From positions 806,001 through 870,000 of the forward strand of contig NZ_CP141643.1 in the NCBI RefSeq assembly GCF_038452275.1: a stretch of DNA of 64,000 nucleotides, written 5' to 3'. Numbering within the stretch: the stretch's first letter is position 1; each line of letters begins with the position of its first letter. Below, piece by piece: positions 42,339 to 53,756 of the stretch. The translations under genes were made by a program, and so were the position numbers. The DNA comes from Corynebacterium sp. BD556 (GTDB lineage: Bacteria; Actinomycetota; Actinomycetes; Mycobacteriales; Mycobacteriaceae). The notes beneath the pieces were generated by a model, which saw only the letters and a list, made by a program, of their open reading frames with translations, was not told where the DNA came from and did not search any database.

Positions 42339-43497
42339 CAGTCGGCTCCTCCCGCTTGGAATCAAGAACCCCGGATTCGATGGCCTGACGAACGTCGTCC
42401 AAGTGTTCCTCAAAGGTGTTGTTAAACACCGTGGTGCCGTCACTGTCGATGGTGACGAAGAATAGCCATTCTCCTTCGGCCGGGTTTTCCATGGCCCCGA
42501 TGGCCTCCATCGACGGCGAAGCAATTGGGGTTTCCGGCAGGCCATCTTTCGCGTAGGTGTTCCATGGGGTCGGGCGCTGGCGGTCCTCGTCGGTAGTGGC
42601 AACCTCAACGGAAGGAAGCCCGTAATTGACTGTGGAGTCGAACTCGAGACGCATCGGCTCTTTGAGACGATTGAGAATTACCCGTGCAACCTTGTCGAAT
42701 TCCCCGGCCGGAGCCTCACGCTCAACGAGGGAGGCGCTGATGAGCAACTCATAGGGGGAAAGTCCGACAGCACTGGCGCGGCCGACAATATCGGTGGCTT
42801 CGTACTGCTTCGCCGAGCGGGTGATCAGATCCGAAAGCACCTCCTCGGCACTGGCGTTCGGATTGACGGCGTATTCCCCCGGGGCGATGAGCCCCTCGAG
42901 ACGCTTCGGATCACCGGCGTGCATGTTGACAGCCTCAATCGCCCACTCGGGAACCCCGAGCTGTACGGGGTCAGCATTAGCGGCGACGTTGTGCAACTCC
43001 TCTGCTGTGAGGCAATCCGCGCCCGGGTCGTCGCCGCAGGAAACCTGCTGGATCATAGACAAAATGCCCAGGCGGGTCTGCCCGCCGACGACCACCACGT
43101 CCTGCAGTGTCGCACCCCCATACACCTGCAAGGGGGCAATCCGGTTGGCGGGATCCAAAAGCGCCTTGACCGCTTCACTTGCGCTCATCTGCTTTTGCAG
43201 GCGATAAAAGCCCGGCTGGATATTGTCGGAATCACTGTTGGCAAAAGCCGCAGACTGAAACGCGCCGCTGGATTTGACCACGCCTAGTTCTTCCAACTTC
43301 GGGCCCAACATGGAGACATTGGATCCCTCGGCAACCTCCACCACCTGGATTTCGCCGTTGCCGGTCCCGGAATAGTCGCTGTTTCCCGGCAAACGGGAGA
43401 TGGCGATCCAGGCGACAAAGCCAATGATCAGCAAAATGGAGACAACGAGTACCGCTGTTCCGCGCGTTTTGCGGTGGCTGGGGTGTGGGGAGGTCAC
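42328..43497 (-). CDS. mltG: Endolytic murein transglycosylase MltG (YceG family)
   Basis: Cuts nascent glycan strands and so sets peptidoglycan chain length. 389 residues from GTG 43497. A cytoplasmic N-terminus is followed by one membrane segment (about 13-33, [20 protein letters not shown]). The extracellular YceG domain has the catalytic Glu in [20 protein letters not shown] near residue 265 and [17 protein letters not shown] substrate region. Start overlaps the ruvX stop (GTGA). Confidence 0.95.
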   Translation of the reverse strand: MTSPHPSHRKTRGTAVLVVSILLIIGFVAWIAISRLPGNSDYSGTGNGEIQVVEVAEGSNVSMLGPKLEELGVVKSSGAFQSAAFANSDSDNIQPGFYRLQKQMSASEAVKALLDPANRIAPLQVYGGATLQDVVVVGGQTRLGILSMIQQVSCGDDPGADCLTAEELHNVAANADPVQLGVPEWAIEAVNMHAGDPKRLEGLIAPGEYAVNPNASAEEVLSDLITRSAKQYEATDIVGRASAVGLSPYELLISASLVEREAPAGEFDKVARVILNRLKEPMRLEFDSTVNYGLPSVEVATTDEDRQRPTPWNTYAKDGLPETPIASPSMEAIGAMENPAEGEWLFFVTIDSDGTTVFNNTFEEHLDDVRQAIESGVLDSKREEPTDGQ

Positions 43498-43991
43498 TGT
43501 GGTTCATTCTCCTTGAGATAGTTGGCACGGCCGTCGAGCCACGACTGGAGTATCTCCACCGCCGCGGCCTGGTCGATAACCTGGCGGCCAGCCTTTTCGC
43601 TGACCCCCGAGGATCGAAGGGCGTGGGTGGCGGCGACCGTCGACAAGCGTTCGTCCGCAAAACGCACCGCAACGTCGCGGCGGCGGCTAATGCGAAAGCC
43701 GATCTCCTTGGCGTGCTTGACGCTGGCAGAGCCGTTGCCTTTAAGGTCGCGCGGCAAACCCACCACGACCTCGACGGCCTCGTACTGATCAACAAGCTCC
43801 ACGAGCCGGTCGATGTCAGCGCCGTCGCGGTCCTTAAAACCCGTCACGCGCGTGATTGTCTCCACCGGTGTCGCCAAAAGCGCGCCTCGATCTGAGCTGG
43901 CGACACCGATGCGCACCGTCCCGACGTCCACACCGAGGCGCCGTCCTGCGCCGGGGTCGTCGACTCCTGGGCGGTCGGGCTGCACCTTCAT
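43494..43991 (-). CDS. ruvX: RuvX/YqgF-family Holliday-junction resolvase-like protein
   Basis: 165 residues with an RNase H-like fold: [17 protein letters not shown] (about 18-34) with the first catalytic Asp, [31 protein letters not shown] and [13 protein letters not shown]. In E. coli YqgF processes 16S rRNA ends; RuvX of mycobacteria resolves junctions. It lies between mltG and alaS, a widespread arrangement. Confidence 0.94.
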   Translation of the reverse strand: MKVQPDRPGVDDPGAGRRLGVDVGTVRIGVASSDRGALLATPVETITRVTGFKDRDGADIDRLVELVDQYEAVEVVVGLPRDLKGNGSASVKHAKEIGFRISRRRDVAVRFADERLSTVAATHALRSSGVSEKAGRQVIDQAAAVEILQSWLDGRANYLKENEPQ

Positions 43992-44061
43992 ACAGCTCTC
44001 CTTTGACTGTCAAACTGAGAAACTTCCGGCGGAAACTAGGACGGTGACATATACGCTAGCT

Positions 44062-44144
44062 GGTTGCTTGGGTACCCCAAACAACCAACCCGGCGTGTCA
44101 TATCCGTTTCGTGATTTTACAGGGCAAACCTGCAACAGGTTTGC
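44062..44144. terminator. Two hairpins in the alaS-ruvX gap
   Basis: The 156-bp intergenic region holds two inverted repeats. Four bases beyond the alaS stop is a perfect 9-bp stem, GCAAACCTG-CAA-CAGGTTTGC (44124-44144). Further on is an 11-bp stem with one mismatch around TAC (44062-44072 / 44076-44086). Neither is followed by a U-run on the leftward strand. They may be actinobacterial-type terminators or mRNA 3' stabilisers for alaS, or affect ruvX expression. Confidence 0.5.
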
Positions 44145-44147
44145 GGC

Positions 44148-46817
44148 TTAGCGTGTGGCGAGCTCCTCCCGGACAGCCTTCAGCGCCGCGGCGATGCCCT
44201 CCGGTGTGGAACCGGAACCCTGCGCCAAGTCGGGTTTGCCGCCGCCGCGGCCATCAACGTAGCGGCCCAGTAGGGAAACCAAGTCACCCGCCTTGACACC
44301 CGCGTCCACGGCTGCCTTCGACACGGCGACCGCGAAAGGCACCTTGCAGTCGGCGTTGGAAACGAGTGCGACAACGGCCTTCTCGCTGCCGAGCTTGCCC
44401 CGCAGATCGGTTGCGAGGGCGCGCACATCGCCGGCGCCGAGGCCGCCCGCAAGCTCCATGGCGATGAGCTTGAAGTCGCCGACCTGCTCAGCCGTGGATA
44501 CCAGTTCGGCGGTTTTGCTCATGAGCTGTTGCTGGTGCAGGGCTTGGATTTCCTTCTCCGCCGCGCGCAGGCGCTCAGTGAGCTGGGCGATCCGCTCAGG
44601 CAGTTCCGCGGAAGGGGTCTTAAGCTCGGCTGCAAGACCGGAAGCCAACGCAGCTTCCTTGGAGAAATAGCGGAAAGAATCCATGCCGGAATATGCCTCA
44701 ATGCGGCGGGCGCCGGAGCCGACGGAAGACTCCCCTAAAACCGCCACCGGGCCGATTTGGCTGGAATGCTCGACGTGGGTGCCGCCGCAAAGTTCGATCG
44801 AGAAAGGGCCACCGATTTCCACGACGCGAACCTGATCCGCGTAGTTCTCTCCGAACAGGGCCAACGCCCCCATCGCTTTAGCTTCCGCCAGGGAAGTCTC
44901 AATGGTGTTGACCGCCATGTCGGCGTCGACCGCTTGGTTGGTAATTGTGGCGATTTCCTCCATTTGCGCCTCGGTGAGTTGTTCGGTGTAGTTGAAGTCG
45001 AAGCGCAAGTAACCAGGTTTGTTCAGCGAACCAGCTTGGACGGCGGTGGGGCCAAGCACCTGGCGTAAAGCAGCGTGGATGAGGTGCGTTGCCGTGTGGG
45101 CCTGTCGCGCACCGTGGCGCCAGGCGTGGTCTACTTCGGCGGTGACGGTGGAGCCTACATCGAGGCCGCCGTTTTGGACAGTGGCTTTGTGTACCCACAG
45201 TTTCCGGCCGATTTTTTGCACATCATTGACGTTGAGAATCGTCTCACCCATGACCAGTCGCCCGCGGTCGGCGAGCTGTCCGCCGCCTTCGGCGTACATC
45301 GGGGTGGCGTCAAGAATGACCTCGATTTCTTCGCCTTGGCGTACTTCCGTTACTTTTTGGCCTTCGCGGATGAGGCCGATCACGGTGCTGTCGTGGGTCA
45401 ATGTGTCGAAGCCGACGAACTCAGTGGGAACTGTGTCAACCCATTGACGGTAGAGGCTTTCGTCAGTGTTGCCCTTCTTTTTCGCCTTGTTGTCGGCTTT
45501 GGCGCGCTCGCGTTGGGCACGCATTTCGGAGTCGAAAGCCTCCATGTCCACATCCAGGCCGGCCTCGCGTGCCATTTCGAGGGTCAAATCGATGGGGAAG
45601 CCGTAAGTGTCGTGCAGCTCAAAGGCTTGCTCCCCGCGAAGCTTCGTGCTTCCCGACGCCTTAACGGCCGCCGCCGCCTCGTCGAAGCGGTGTGTGCCAG
45701 CTTCGAGGGTCTTTAAGAAGGCACGCTCCTCGGCCTGAGCGACGCGCAAGATGCGTTCCCGGTTCTCTGCGATTTCGGGGAAAGAAGGCGTCATCGTGTC
45801 CATGATGGTGTTCATGAAGGTTTCGATGACGTTGCCGCTGGCGCCGAGCAGTCGCGCGGAGCGGATCACACGTCGCAAAAGGCGCCGTAAAATGTAGCCG
45901 CGGCCTTCGTTGGAGGGGGAAACACCATCGAGAATGATCATCATGCCGGTACGCGAGTGATCTGCGATGACGCGGAAGCGAACGTCATCTTCATGGTTGC
46001 CGGCATCGTACTTGGTGCCTGTCAGCTCGACGGCGGCGTCGATCACTGGGCGCAACAGGTCAGTTTCGTAGACATTGTCCACGCCTTGTAGCAGGCAGGC
46101 AACACGCTCAACACCCATGCCCGTGTCGATGTTTTTCTTCGGCAGCTCTCCGACGATGTCGAAATTGCCCTTCTTGTCACCTGCGCCGCGGATGGATTCC
46201 ATAAACACGAGGTTCCAGATCTCCATGTAGCGGTTGTCGTCGGCTATCGGTCCACCGTCTCGGCCGTATTGCGGGCCGCGGTCGTAGTAGATCTCCGAGC
46301 ATGGGCCGCAGGGGCCAGCAATACCCATGGACCAAAAATTGTCCTCCATGCCCATGCGTTGGATGCGCTCCTCCGGCACGCCGATCGTGTCGCGCCAGAT
46401 GGCGGCCGCTTCATCGTCGTCAAGAAAAACCGTGACCCACAGGCGCTGCGGATCGAGGCCGAGCCCACCTTCGTCAAGGGAACCTGTCAAAAGCTGCCAT
46501 GCGTGGGTGATCGCACCTTCTTTGAAATACTGACCGAAGGAAAAATTGCCCGCCATTTGGAAGAAGGTGTTGTGGCGGGTAGTGATACCGACTTCTTCGA
46601 TGTCGAGGGTACGCACGCACTTTTGAATTGATGTGGCGGTCGCGTTTTCGAACGGCGGTTGTTGCTGGCCCAAAAAGTAGGGTTTGAAGGGGACCATACC
46701 GGCGTTGACGAATAGCAGCGTCGGATCGTCCAGGATCAGCGGCGCGCTCGGGACAACGGTGTGTCCAGCGTCCGCGAAGTGCTCGGTGAAGCGCTTGCGG
46801 ATTTCATGTGTTTGCAC
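44148..46817 (-). CDS. alaS: Alanyl-tRNA synthetase
   Basis: Charges tRNA-Ala. 889 residues: class II catalytic core (about 1-250; [21 protein letters not shown] and [14 protein letters not shown]), tRNA-recognition middle domain, editing domain with zinc-ligand [11 protein letters not shown] (about 570-580) and CGGTHV (about 670-675), then a coiled region and a C-terminal DHHA1 domain with [15 protein letters not shown]. All parts are intact. Upstream of ruvX, downstream of rarA. Confidence 0.98.
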   Translation of the reverse strand: MQTHEIRKRFTEHFADAGHTVVPSAPLILDDPTLLFVNAGMVPFKPYFLGQQQPPFENATATSIQKCVRTLDIEEVGITTRHNTFFQMAGNFSFGQYFKEGAITHAWQLLTGSLDEGGLGLDPQRLWVTVFLDDDEAAAIWRDTIGVPEERIQRMGMEDNFWSMGIAGPCGPCSEIYYDRGPQYGRDGGPIADDNRYMEIWNLVFMESIRGAGDKKGNFDIVGELPKKNIDTGMGVERVACLLQGVDNVYETDLLRPVIDAAVELTGTKYDAGNHEDDVRFRVIADHSRTGMMIILDGVSPSNEGRGYILRRLLRRVIRSARLLGASGNVIETFMNTIMDTMTPSFPEIAENRERILRVAQAEERAFLKTLEAGTHRFDEAAAAVKASGSTKLRGEQAFELHDTYGFPIDLTLEMAREAGLDVDMEAFDSEMRAQRERAKADNKAKKKGNTDESLYRQWVDTVPTEFVGFDTLTHDSTVIGLIREGQKVTEVRQGEEIEVILDATPMYAEGGGQLADRGRLVMGETILNVNDVQKIGRKLWVHKATVQNGGLDVGSTVTAEVDHAWRHGARQAHTATHLIHAALRQVLGPTAVQAGSLNKPGYLRFDFNYTEQLTEAQMEEIATITNQAVDADMAVNTIETSLAEAKAMGALALFGENYADQVRVVEIGGPFSIELCGGTHVEHSSQIGPVAVLGESSVGSGARRIEAYSGMDSFRYFSKEAALASGLAAELKTPSAELPERIAQLTERLRAAEKEIQALHQQQLMSKTAELVSTAEQVGDFKLIAMELAGGLGAGDVRALATDLRGKLGSEKAVVALVSNADCKVPFAVAVSKAAVDAGVKAGDLVSLLGRYVDGRGGGKPDLAQGSGSTPEGIAAALKAVREELATR

Positions 46818-46899
46818 GGCGGGAGCCTTTCACAATAGAAGGTGATGGGTACCAAGGAAAATTTGTCGGCAACCACTTTACCCGCGCGCTGTGGCGCTT

Positions 46900-48246
46900 C
46901 TACTTGCCCCGCACCATACGGCGCAGCCGACCGAGATAGCTTTGGATTCTGCTTTCGTTGCCGTGGTCGGTGGGCTCGTAATAGACCGCGTCGTCAAGGC
47001 CTTCCGGGATGTAGCGCTGCTTGACGACGCCCCGCGGATCGTCGTGCGGGAACTTATAGCCGACCGCGTTGCCCATTGCCTTGGCCCCCTCGTAGTGCCC
47101 GTCACGCAGATGCGCCGGAACCGCCCCGGTGTGTCCCTTTTGAACATCCTCCAAAGCTTTGGTGATCGACTGCATCACCGCGTTGGATTTGGGGGCCGTG
47201 GCCAGGTGAATCGTCGCCTGCGCCAAAGGCAGCCGACCTTCGGGCATGCCGATGAGTTGCACTGCCTGCGCCGCCGCCGTCGCTACCTGCAACGCAGTTG
47301 GATCCGCCATACCCACGTCCTCCGAGGCGTGGATGATCAGACGGCGGGCGATAAAGCGGGGGTCCTCCCCCGCCTCAATCATGCGGGCCAGGTAGTGCAG
47401 GGCAGCATCCACATCCGAACCACGGATCAACTTGATAAAAGCGGAAATCACGTCGTAATGCTGGTCGCCATCGCGGTCGTAGCGCACCACCGCACGGTTG
47501 ACGTTTTCGCGGACCACCTCCACAGTAATGACACCGCCGCCGTCGACAGCCTCGGCGGCGGCCTCCAGGTATGTCAAGCAGCGTCGAGCATCACCTCCGG
47601 CGAGCCGGATGAGCTGCTCGCGGGCATCGGGGGCGAGCCGTAGTTTTCCGCCGAGCCCACGGCTATCAGTAACGGCCCGATCAAGAACCGCACCGATGTC
47701 TTCATCGGATAAAGATTCCAGCTTAAGCACAAGCGAGCGCGACAAAAGCGCAGAGACGACACTGAAGGAAGGGTTTTCTGTCGTGGCTGCAACCAGCAAC
47801 ACGGTGCGGTTTTCCACGGCGGCAAGCAACGCATCTTGCTGTGTTTTGGAAAAACGATGCACCTCGTCAATAAACAGCACCGTGTGCCTGCCACGCGCCA
47901 AGTCCTGGCGAGCCTGGTTGATTACCTCGCGCACTTCCTTGACACCGGAGGACAGCGCAGACAAAGCGATGAAGCTTTGTCCCATCGTCCGAGCGATCAA
48001 CGACGCGATGGTGGTTTTACCCGTGCCGGGCGGCCCGTAGAGAATTACAGAAGCCGCTCCCGAGCCTTCGATAAGCCGGCGCAGCGGCTTGCCTTCATCG
48101 AGAAGATGACGCTGGCCGGCGATCTCCTCCAGTGAGCGGGGCCGCATCCGCGCCGCAAGTGGTGCCGAGGCATCCGCCGCGAAAAAGGCGGTGCCCCGGT
48201 TGAAGGTCTCGCCTCCTTTGGCAGCGCCGAAAAGCCCTTCTTGCAC
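46900..48246 (-). CDS. rarA: Replication-associated recombination protein A (RarA/MgsA), AAA+ ATPase
   Basis: 448 residues. AAA+ core with Walker [17 protein letters not shown] (about 69-84), Walker [13 protein letters not shown] (about 123-134), sensor 1 TTENPS and an Arg finger region [11 protein letters not shown]. The C-terminal part (about 240-445) contains the tetramerisation/helical segments with [19 protein letters not shown]. Acts at stalled replication forks. Lies between the kinase-fold gene and alaS. Confidence 0.95.
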   Translation of the reverse strand: MQEGLFGAAKGGETFNRGTAFFAADASAPLAARMRPRSLEEIAGQRHLLDEGKPLRRLIEGSGAASVILYGPPGTGKTTIASLIARTMGQSFIALSALSSGVKEVREVINQARQDLARGRHTVLFIDEVHRFSKTQQDALLAAVENRTVLLVAATTENPSFSVVSALLSRSLVLKLESLSDEDIGAVLDRAVTDSRGLGGKLRLAPDAREQLIRLAGGDARRCLTYLEAAAEAVDGGGVITVEVVRENVNRAVVRYDRDGDQHYDVISAFIKLIRGSDVDAALHYLARMIEAGEDPRFIARRLIIHASEDVGMADPTALQVATAAAQAVQLIGMPEGRLPLAQATIHLATAPKSNAVMQSITKALEDVQKGHTGAVPAHLRDGHYEGAKAMGNAVGYKFPHDDPRGVVKQRYIPEGLDDAVYYEPTDHGNESRIQSYLGRLRRMVRGK

Positions 48247-48261
48247 AGTTGACCCCTTAAC

Positions 48262-49524
48262 TCAGCGCAGAATATGCGCCACACTTCGTGCCCAGTCCGC
48301 GATGACCAGCGAATCGGTGCCGCGTCCGTAGGAGGCGTAGCGCCCCAAGGCATCAAAAGTTTCGAAAAGATCGCGGCGCACCAAAAGTTCGTCCTCAGTA
48401 AAAGGCGTGCTGCCGCGTGTGCGAAAGACATCCCCAGTGATGTCGAGCGTGGCGCTGGGAGCGACCGCGGCCTCGAGGTCTGCCCCGGCAGAGTTGAACT
48501 CCTGGGTCAACTTGGCATCTTCTACCCCGATGTCCTCGAGTGCAACAGTGTTGAGCATGGACACCGACGATAGCGCCCAGCCAAGCAATGCCTCTGTGAC
48601 CATGGAATGTAGCGTATCTTCGTGCTGGACGGCGGGCCAGGTGGATTCCACCTCACGCACCCATGCTTCGATGAAGGCCTCGGCTTCATCGTCCGAGATC
48701 ACGCGGGCTGACAAGTAATTCGGGAAACCGCCGACGACGAAGCCGACGTCGAAGGTGACATCGCGAAAACCCGCCCACTCGTAGTCGAGGAAGTGCGTTT
48801 GATCCGAGTAAATGATGTTATCCGGGGCCAGGTCGAAGGGAGTAAACGCACGGTTGCCGCCTTGCAGCAGCCGGTTGTGGATGCGCTCCGCGGCTTCCTC
48901 CACGACCTGCGGGATCTCAATGTGAGATTCCTGCAACATCGTCGCGCCGAGGCGGATGCGGTGCATCAAAAGCCGATCCCTCAAATCCTGCAGCTCACTT
49001 TGCCCCTTGCGGCTGCGCAACATGCGGGCAAAAAGGACGTTGAAGTCGTTTTCCTTCCCGGCGGTGCCGGCATGCATACGTCCCAGGGACGTGCCAAGGC
49101 TACGCAAGACCTGCACGCGCTCGTCTTCTGTGGAAACCTCCAACAGGCTTGCAAGAGTGTCACCATCGCCGGAGTCGGAAATAATAATCAACCGCTGTGC
49201 CGTGTCATAGCCCAGCAGAATCGGCCCGGGACGAACATCTTCGCTGAGCGAAGTAGTGAACTGGTAGGCCACCACCTCCCGCAAAAAGGCCGCGTCTTCT
49301 AGGACATCGCCTGTTAGTGGAGATTGCTTGACCACGATCGAGCGGTGCTGCAGTAGTGGGTTGGCCGCCACACGAGCTCGATAAACCCTTGCGAGACCGG
49401 AACCGGGCAGGCGGGTAGCATCCTCAAGCTTTTGCGTACCCCCGTAGCGACGGGTGAGGATTTCCTCTGCCGCAGCGATGACCCTGTCCCCCACTTCTTG
49501 TTCGGGGACGTTGTCGAACTCCAT
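48262..49524 (-). CDS. Aminoglycoside-phosphotransferase/kinase-fold protein of unknown substrate
   Basis: 420 residues. The pattern fits the APH/choline-kinase fold: an N-lobe with SIVVKQSP (likely the ATP-contacting Lys), LGTSLGRMHAG, then a catalytic loop FTPFDLAPDNIIYSD in which the usual HGD reads PFD with Asp and Asn kept, and the metal-binding FLDYEWAG. The Cys-poor, acidic C-terminal third is not recognised. It sits between aspS and rarA in the same direction. Substrate unknown; resistance should not be inferred. Confidence 0.7.
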   Translation of the reverse strand: MEFDNVPEQEVGDRVIAAAEEILTRRYGGTQKLEDATRLPGSGLARVYRARVAANPLLQHRSIVVKQSPLTGDVLEDAAFLREVVAYQFTTSLSEDVRPGPILLGYDTAQRLIIISDSGDGDTLASLLEVSTEDERVQVLRSLGTSLGRMHAGTAGKENDFNVLFARMLRSRKGQSELQDLRDRLLMHRIRLGATMLQESHIEIPQVVEEAAERIHNRLLQGGNRAFTPFDLAPDNIIYSDQTHFLDYEWAGFRDVTFDVGFVVGGFPNYLSARVISDDEAEAFIEAWVREVESTWPAVQHEDTLHSMVTEALLGWALSSVSMLNTVALEDIGVEDAKLTQEFNSAGADLEAAVAPSATLDITGDVFRTRGSTPFTEDELLVRRDLFETFDALGRYASYGRGTDSLVIADWARSVAHILR

Positions 49525-49596
49525 TGGGAAACACTCCTTGTGGGCGTGGGCCCTGGATCCACGGATGCGACGTGAAAGGCTGCCCGGCCGAAACTA

Positions 49597-51390
49597 CTAG
49601 ACCTTGGCGGCCTCGGGAGCCTTGGGCTGTGCGTCGACTCCGGTTTCTTTACGCTGTGCTTTGGTGATCGGCGCGGGCGCATCGGTCAACGGGTCAACAC
49701 CGCCACCCGACTTCGGGAAGGCAATGACATCGCGGATCGAATCAAAACCTCCGAGCAGGGAGACAATGCGGTCCCAACCAAAGGCGATGCCGCCGTGCGG
49801 CGGGGCACCGAAGGAAAACGCCTCAAGCAGAAAACCGAACTTTTCTTGGGCCTCATCCTCGCTAATGCCCATGACCTCGAAAACTCGCTCTTGCACGTCG
49901 CGTTGGTGAATACGAATCGAGCCGCCACCGATTTCGTTGCCGTTGCACACGATGTCGTAAGCGTAGGCCAACGCCTCACCCGGCTCCTGATCGAAGCTGT
50001 CCAGATACTCCGGCTTGGGAGAAGTAAAGGCATGGTGGACAGCGGTCCACTTGGAGTTGCCCAGGGCCACGTCGCCGGAAGCGGCAGCGTCGGCGGCTGG
50101 CTCGAACAGCGGCGCGTCAACGACCCAGGTAAACGCCCAGTCACCTTCTTTAATGAGGTCGAGTTTGCGCGCGATCTCCCCGCGGGCCGCGCCGAGCAAT
50201 GCACGGGAGCTTTTCGCGTCCCCGGCAGCAAAGAAAATACAGTCGCCTGGTTTGGCGCCGACGTGCGCGGCAATTCCCGCCTTTTCTTCGTCGGTGATGT
50301 TTTTGGCCACTGGGCCGGCTAGTTCACCATCTTCCTGCACCAAAATGTAGGCCAATCCCTTCGCACCGCGCTGCTTCGCCCAGTCCTGCCACGCATCAAG
50401 CTGACGGCGCGGCTGGGAGGCACCCCCTTCCATGACGACAGCACCGACGTAATCGTTCTGGAAGACGCGGAACGTGGTGTCTTTGAAAAATGCGGTGCAG
50501 TCCACCAGCTCGATGCCGAAGCGTAAATCTGGCTTGTCAGAGCCGTATTTCTCCATCGCCTCCTGGTAGGTGATGCGCGGAATTGGGGTGGAGATTTCGT
50601 AGCCGATTAGCTTCCACAACTCGACGAGAATTTCCTCGGCCAGTGAGATGATGTCTTCTTGGTCAACGAAGCTAGCTTCGACATCGAGTTGGGTAAACTC
50701 TGGTTGGCGGTCCGCACGGAAATCTTCGTCGCGGTAGCACCGCGCGATTTGGTAGTAACGCTCCATACCTGCAACCTGCAGCAACTGCTTGAAAAGTTGC
50801 GGGGACTGCGGCAGGGCGTACCACGAACCCGGACGCAGGCGCGCGGGAACGAGGAAGTCGCGGGCGCCTTCCGGAGTGGAGCGAGTCAGCGTCGGTGTCT
50901 CAATCTCCACGAAGTCGTGGCGGTCGAGCACCTGGCGGGCAGCGCGGTTAGCCCTGGAACGCAAACGCAAGGCCTCCGCTTGGCGCTCACGGCGCAGGTC
51001 GAGGTAGCGGTATTTCAGGCGAGTTTCCTCACCGACTTCGTTGGAGGAGAAGTCCTCCACCTGGAACGGCAAAGCCGCAGACTTGTTGAGCACCTTCAGC
51101 TCGGTGGCGTTTACTTCGATTTCGCCGGAGGCGAGGTTCGGGTTGGCGGAGCCTTCCGGGCGCGGTTCGACCACGCCGGTAACTTGAATGCAAAACTCGC
51201 TGCGTAGATCGTGGGCGGCCTTCGCGACGGCGGACTCGCGGAACACGACCTGCGCGAGACCGGAGCGGTCACGCAAATCGATGAAGATCACGCCACCATG
51301 ATCTCGCCGGCGGGACACCCAACCGGTTAGGGTGACGCTCTGGCCATCGAGTTCTTTGCGGAGGTCTCCCGCAAGGTGAGTGCGCAGCAC
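49597..51390 (-). CDS. aspS: Aspartyl-tRNA synthetase (bacterial type)
   Basis: 597 residues from GTG 51390 ([13 protein letters not shown] follows), with AGGA seven bases upstream. An N-terminal OB-fold anticodon domain ([22 protein letters not shown]) is followed by a class II core with [20 protein letters not shown] and the GAD insertion (about 300-420), and motif 3 [10 protein letters not shown] near residue 550. A tail rich in Lys/Ala/Pro is normal. The enzyme may be non-discriminating if the Asn-tRNA is made by GatCAB, which the window does not show. Confidence 0.97.
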   Translation of the reverse strand: MLRTHLAGDLRKELDGQSVTLTGWVSRRRDHGGVIFIDLRDRSGLAQVVFRESAVAKAAHDLRSEFCIQVTGVVEPRPEGSANPNLASGEIEVNATELKVLNKSAALPFQVEDFSSNEVGEETRLKYRYLDLRRERQAEALRLRSRANRAARQVLDRHDFVEIETPTLTRSTPEGARDFLVPARLRPGSWYALPQSPQLFKQLLQVAGMERYYQIARCYRDEDFRADRQPEFTQLDVEASFVDQEDIISLAEEILVELWKLIGYEISTPIPRITYQEAMEKYGSDKPDLRFGIELVDCTAFFKDTTFRVFQNDYVGAVVMEGGASQPRRQLDAWQDWAKQRGAKGLAYILVQEDGELAGPVAKNITDEEKAGIAAHVGAKPGDCIFFAAGDAKSSRALLGAARGEIARKLDLIKEGDWAFTWVVDAPLFEPAADAAASGDVALGNSKWTAVHHAFTSPKPEYLDSFDQEPGEALAYAYDIVCNGNEIGGGSIRIHQRDVQERVFEVMGISEDEAQEKFGFLLEAFSFGAPPHGGIAFGWDRIVSLLGGFDSIRDVIAFPKSGGGVDPLTDAPAPITKAQRKETGVDAQPKAPEAAKV

Positions 51391-51574
51391 GATACTTCCT
51401 TGTCCTTCCACGTGAGGGCTGTTGGATAACGTGAGGAAGTCTACCTGTCCCCCGGACAAGCAAGCGCAAAAGCCGTCGCTTGCGCCGCGTGGGCTGGGGT
51501 GGCGACTGCGCGCGGAGTTTTCTTTGGGGGCACGAATTGCCTCGCCCAAAGCATTTATTTGGCACACTTTCATC
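51391..51574. other. Divergent intergenic region aspS / metallopeptidase
   Basis: 184 bp between two divergent genes. It must hold both promoters, but I could not assign clear -35/-10 hexamers. The aspS-side holds its ribosome binding site. No tRNA, repeat or convincing operator was found. Confidence 0.5.
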
Positions 51575-52474
51575 ATGACTTTCAAAAGCGACTTCAAGCC
51601 CGGAGGAGGCGGCGGCCGCGTCTCCACCAGCTCAGGTGGTAAGGGCGGCCTCGGCGGTATGCCGATTGCTGTGGGCGGCGGCGGTATCGGCACAATCATC
51701 CTCGTCGCCTTGATCTATTTCCTCGGTGGCGGCCTCGGTGATGGCAGCCAACCTCAGCCTTCGAACCAATCCTCGCAAGCTAGCGGGTACAACCTCGACC
51801 ACTGCACCGGCCCCGAAGCCGCGAACCAGTACAGCGACTGCCGGGTGGAATACACCATGTATTCGGTTGATCAGGTGTGGGATCGGATTTTGGCGGAGCA
51901 GGCCGGTGTGGCCTACGAGCAACCCGGGATGACCCTGTTTAAGGGCTCCGTATCCACTGGGTGCGGAAACGCGACCTCACGAACGGGCCCATTTTATTGC
52001 CCCAGGGACACCACGGCGTACATGGACGTGGATTTCTTTGACCAGCTCGCTGCGTTGGGTGGCGAAGATGGCCCCTTGTCTCAGGAGTATGTGGTCGCCC
52101 ATGAAATGGGCCACCACATCCAGCACCTGGAGGGAACTCTTGGGTTGAGCAACTACAACGACCCCGGCGAGGATTCGGCTGCGGTGGCCATTGAGTTGCA
52201 GGCCGACTGCTACGCGGGAATCTGGGCGAAGCATGCTTCCGAAGGTCCAGACGCCGCTCTCGAACCGATCACCCGCGAGCAGCTTAGCCAGGCTGTCCAA
52301 ACAGCCCGCGCCATTGGCGACGATAATATCCAGAAGCGGTCCGGCCAAGAGGTCGACCCGGACGCGTGGACACACGGCTCCTCGCAGCAGCGTGAAGAGG
52401 CGTTTATGGCGGGTTATACCTCGGGCAAGATGGCATCCTGCGACTTCCTTAACCGTGGTGTCTATTCCTCCTGA
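51575..52474 (+). CDS. Membrane-anchored neutral zinc metallopeptidase (YpfJ/DUF2342-like family)
   Basis: Start at ATG 51575 ([14 protein letters not shown]), 299 residues. A Gly/Ser-rich cytoplasmic stretch precedes one membrane segment (about 36-53, [17 protein letters not shown]). The outside domain has the zinc motif HEMGHH near residues 176-181, the [16 protein letters not shown] segment and a downstream ELQADCYAG that provides the third ligand. This is the putative neutral zinc metallopeptidase family (PF04228). Substrate unknown. Ends at a strong terminator. Confidence 0.9.
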   Translation: MTFKSDFKPGGGGGRVSTSSGGKGGLGGMPIAVGGGGIGTIILVALIYFLGGGLGDGSQPQPSNQSSQASGYNLDHCTGPEAANQYSDCRVEYTMYSVDQVWDRILAEQAGVAYEQPGMTLFKGSVSTGCGNATSRTGPFYCPRDTTAYMDVDFFDQLAALGGEDGPLSQEYVVAHEMGHHIQHLEGTLGLSNYNDPGEDSAAVAIELQADCYAGIWAKHASEGPDAALEPITREQLSQAVQTARAIGDDNIQKRSGQEVDPDAWTHGSSQQREEAFMAGYTSGKMASCDFLNRGVYSS

Positions 52475-52490
52475 TTGGGTTGCTCGCTTT

Positions 52491-52534
52491 CACCCCCGGT
52501 GTTGCTCTTTTGGAGTAGCGCGGGGGTGTTTTTT
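52491..52534 (+). terminator. Rho-independent terminator after the metallopeptidase
   Basis: CACCCCCG (52491-52498) pairs with CGGGGGTG (52521-52528) around a 22-base loop and is followed by six T residues (52529-52534). It lies 17 bp after the stop codon and separates this gene from the monooxygenase pair. Confidence 0.9.
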
Positions 52535-52546
52535 GGCGCGGCGGGG

Positions 52547-52577
52547 TGGACTCAACTGGAATAGATGACATATCATC
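52547..52577 (+). promoter_or_regulatory. Candidate promoter with overlapping palindrome before the LLM duo
   Basis: TGGACT (52547-52552, four of six matches to TTGACA) lies 18 bases from TATCAT (52571-52576). The -10 overlaps a perfect palindrome, GATGA-CATA-TCATC (52564-52577), as expected for a repressor site. No regulator gene lies next to it. The start codon follows 53 bp downstream of the palindrome, after GGAAGGA. Confidence 0.45.
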
Positions 52578-52629
52578 AATGTTGTTAAGAGTGAAAGAAA
52601 CAGCAAAAGCTTCCCGGAAGGACCAGATC

Positions 52630-53754
52630 ATGCAATTCGGCATCTTCACCATCGGCGACGTCACCACGGACCCGACCAACGGCACCACCCCGACCGAAAA
52701 AGAGCGCATCGACGCCATGACCGCCATCGCCTTGAAGGCGGAGGAAGTCGGCCTTGACGTCTTCGCCACGGGCCAGCACCACAACCCGCCCTTCGTGCCC
52801 TCCTCCCCAACCACCCACCTGGCCTACATCGGTGCGCAAACGAAAAACCTCCAACTGTCGACGTCGACCACACTGATCACCACCACCGACCCAGTGCGTA
52901 TTGCCGAGGATTACTCCTTCCTACAAAACCTCGTCGACGGTCGCATGGACCTCATGCTCGGACGCGGCAACACCGGGCCGGTCTACCCCTGGTTTGGCAA
53001 AAACATCATGGATGGCATCCCCCTTGCAGTCGAGAACTACCACCTTCTTCGCCGCCTGTGGCGTGAGCCGGTAGTTAACTGGGAAGGCAAGTTCCGTACC
53101 CCGCTCAACGGGTTTACAGCCACACCTACACCGCTGGAGAAGGTTCCGCCGTTTGTGTGGCACGGCTCCATCCGCTCACCGCAGATCGCCGAGCAGGCCG
53201 CCTTCTACGGGGATGGCTTCTTCCACAACAATATCTTTTGGAACAAGGAACACACCGCGGCGATGGTCAACCTGTATCGCCGCCGCTTCGAAGCCTACGG
53301 CCACGGCCGCGCGGATCAAGCAATCGTTGGCCTCGGCGGCCAGGTCTTTATGGCCGAGTCGGAGGAGGCTGCCGTCAAGCAGTTCCGCCCCTACTTCGAC
53401 AACGCCCCCGTCTATGGACACGGCCCCAGCTTGGAGGAGTTCACCACAACAACGCCACTGACTGTCGGTACCCCGGAGATGGTCATTGAGCGCACCCTCC
53501 AGTTCGCCGACTGGGTGGGCGACTACCAGCGCCAGCTCTTTCTCATCGACCACGCCGGTTTGCCTTTGGAAGTTGTCCTCAACCAGATCGAAATCCTCGG
53601 CACCCAGGTGGTTCCGGAACTGCGCGAGCGCATGGAAAAGCGCCGCCCCGATCACGTCCCCTCCAACCCGCCGACTTTCGATACCCTGCTCGCCGCGAAG
53701 CAGGCCGGCGAGGACCACCCGCACTTTAGCGTCGAGCCTGGAAAGGAGCAGTAA
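52630..53754 (+). CDS. Luciferase-like (LLM) flavin monooxygenase, CE1758 family
   Basis: Start at ATG 52630 (MQFGIFTIGDVTTDP), 374 residues, bacterial luciferase fold. EEVGLDVFATGQHHNPPF (about 40-57), TTTDPVRIAEDYSFLQNLVDGRMDLMLGRGNTGP (split at about 85 and 102) and the C-terminal VGTPEMVIERTLQFADW are typical. It would use reduced FMN made by the reductase that starts 2 bp after its stop codon. The pair is the recognised corynebacterial LLM duo; the substrate is unknown. Confidence 0.9.
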   Translation: MQFGIFTIGDVTTDPTNGTTPTEKERIDAMTAIALKAEEVGLDVFATGQHHNPPFVPSSPTTHLAYIGAQTKNLQLSTSTTLITTTDPVRIAEDYSFLQNLVDGRMDLMLGRGNTGPVYPWFGKNIMDGIPLAVENYHLLRRLWREPVVNWEGKFRTPLNGFTATPTPLEKVPPFVWHGSIRSPQIAEQAAFYGDGFFHNNIFWNKEHTAAMVNLYRRRFEAYGHGRADQAIVGLGGQVFMAESEEAAVKQFRPYFDNAPVYGHGPSLEEFTTTTPLTVGTPEMVIERTLQFADWVGDYQRQLFLIDHAGLPLEVVLNQIEILGTQVVPELRERMEKRRPDHVPSNPPTFDTLLAAKQAGEDHPHFSVEPGKEQ

Positions 53755-53756
53755 AA

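Noticed and set aside
46818..46899. T-box leader before alaS
   Set aside because: The gap to rarA is only 82 bp and shows neither a T-box sequence nor a specifier stem-loop.
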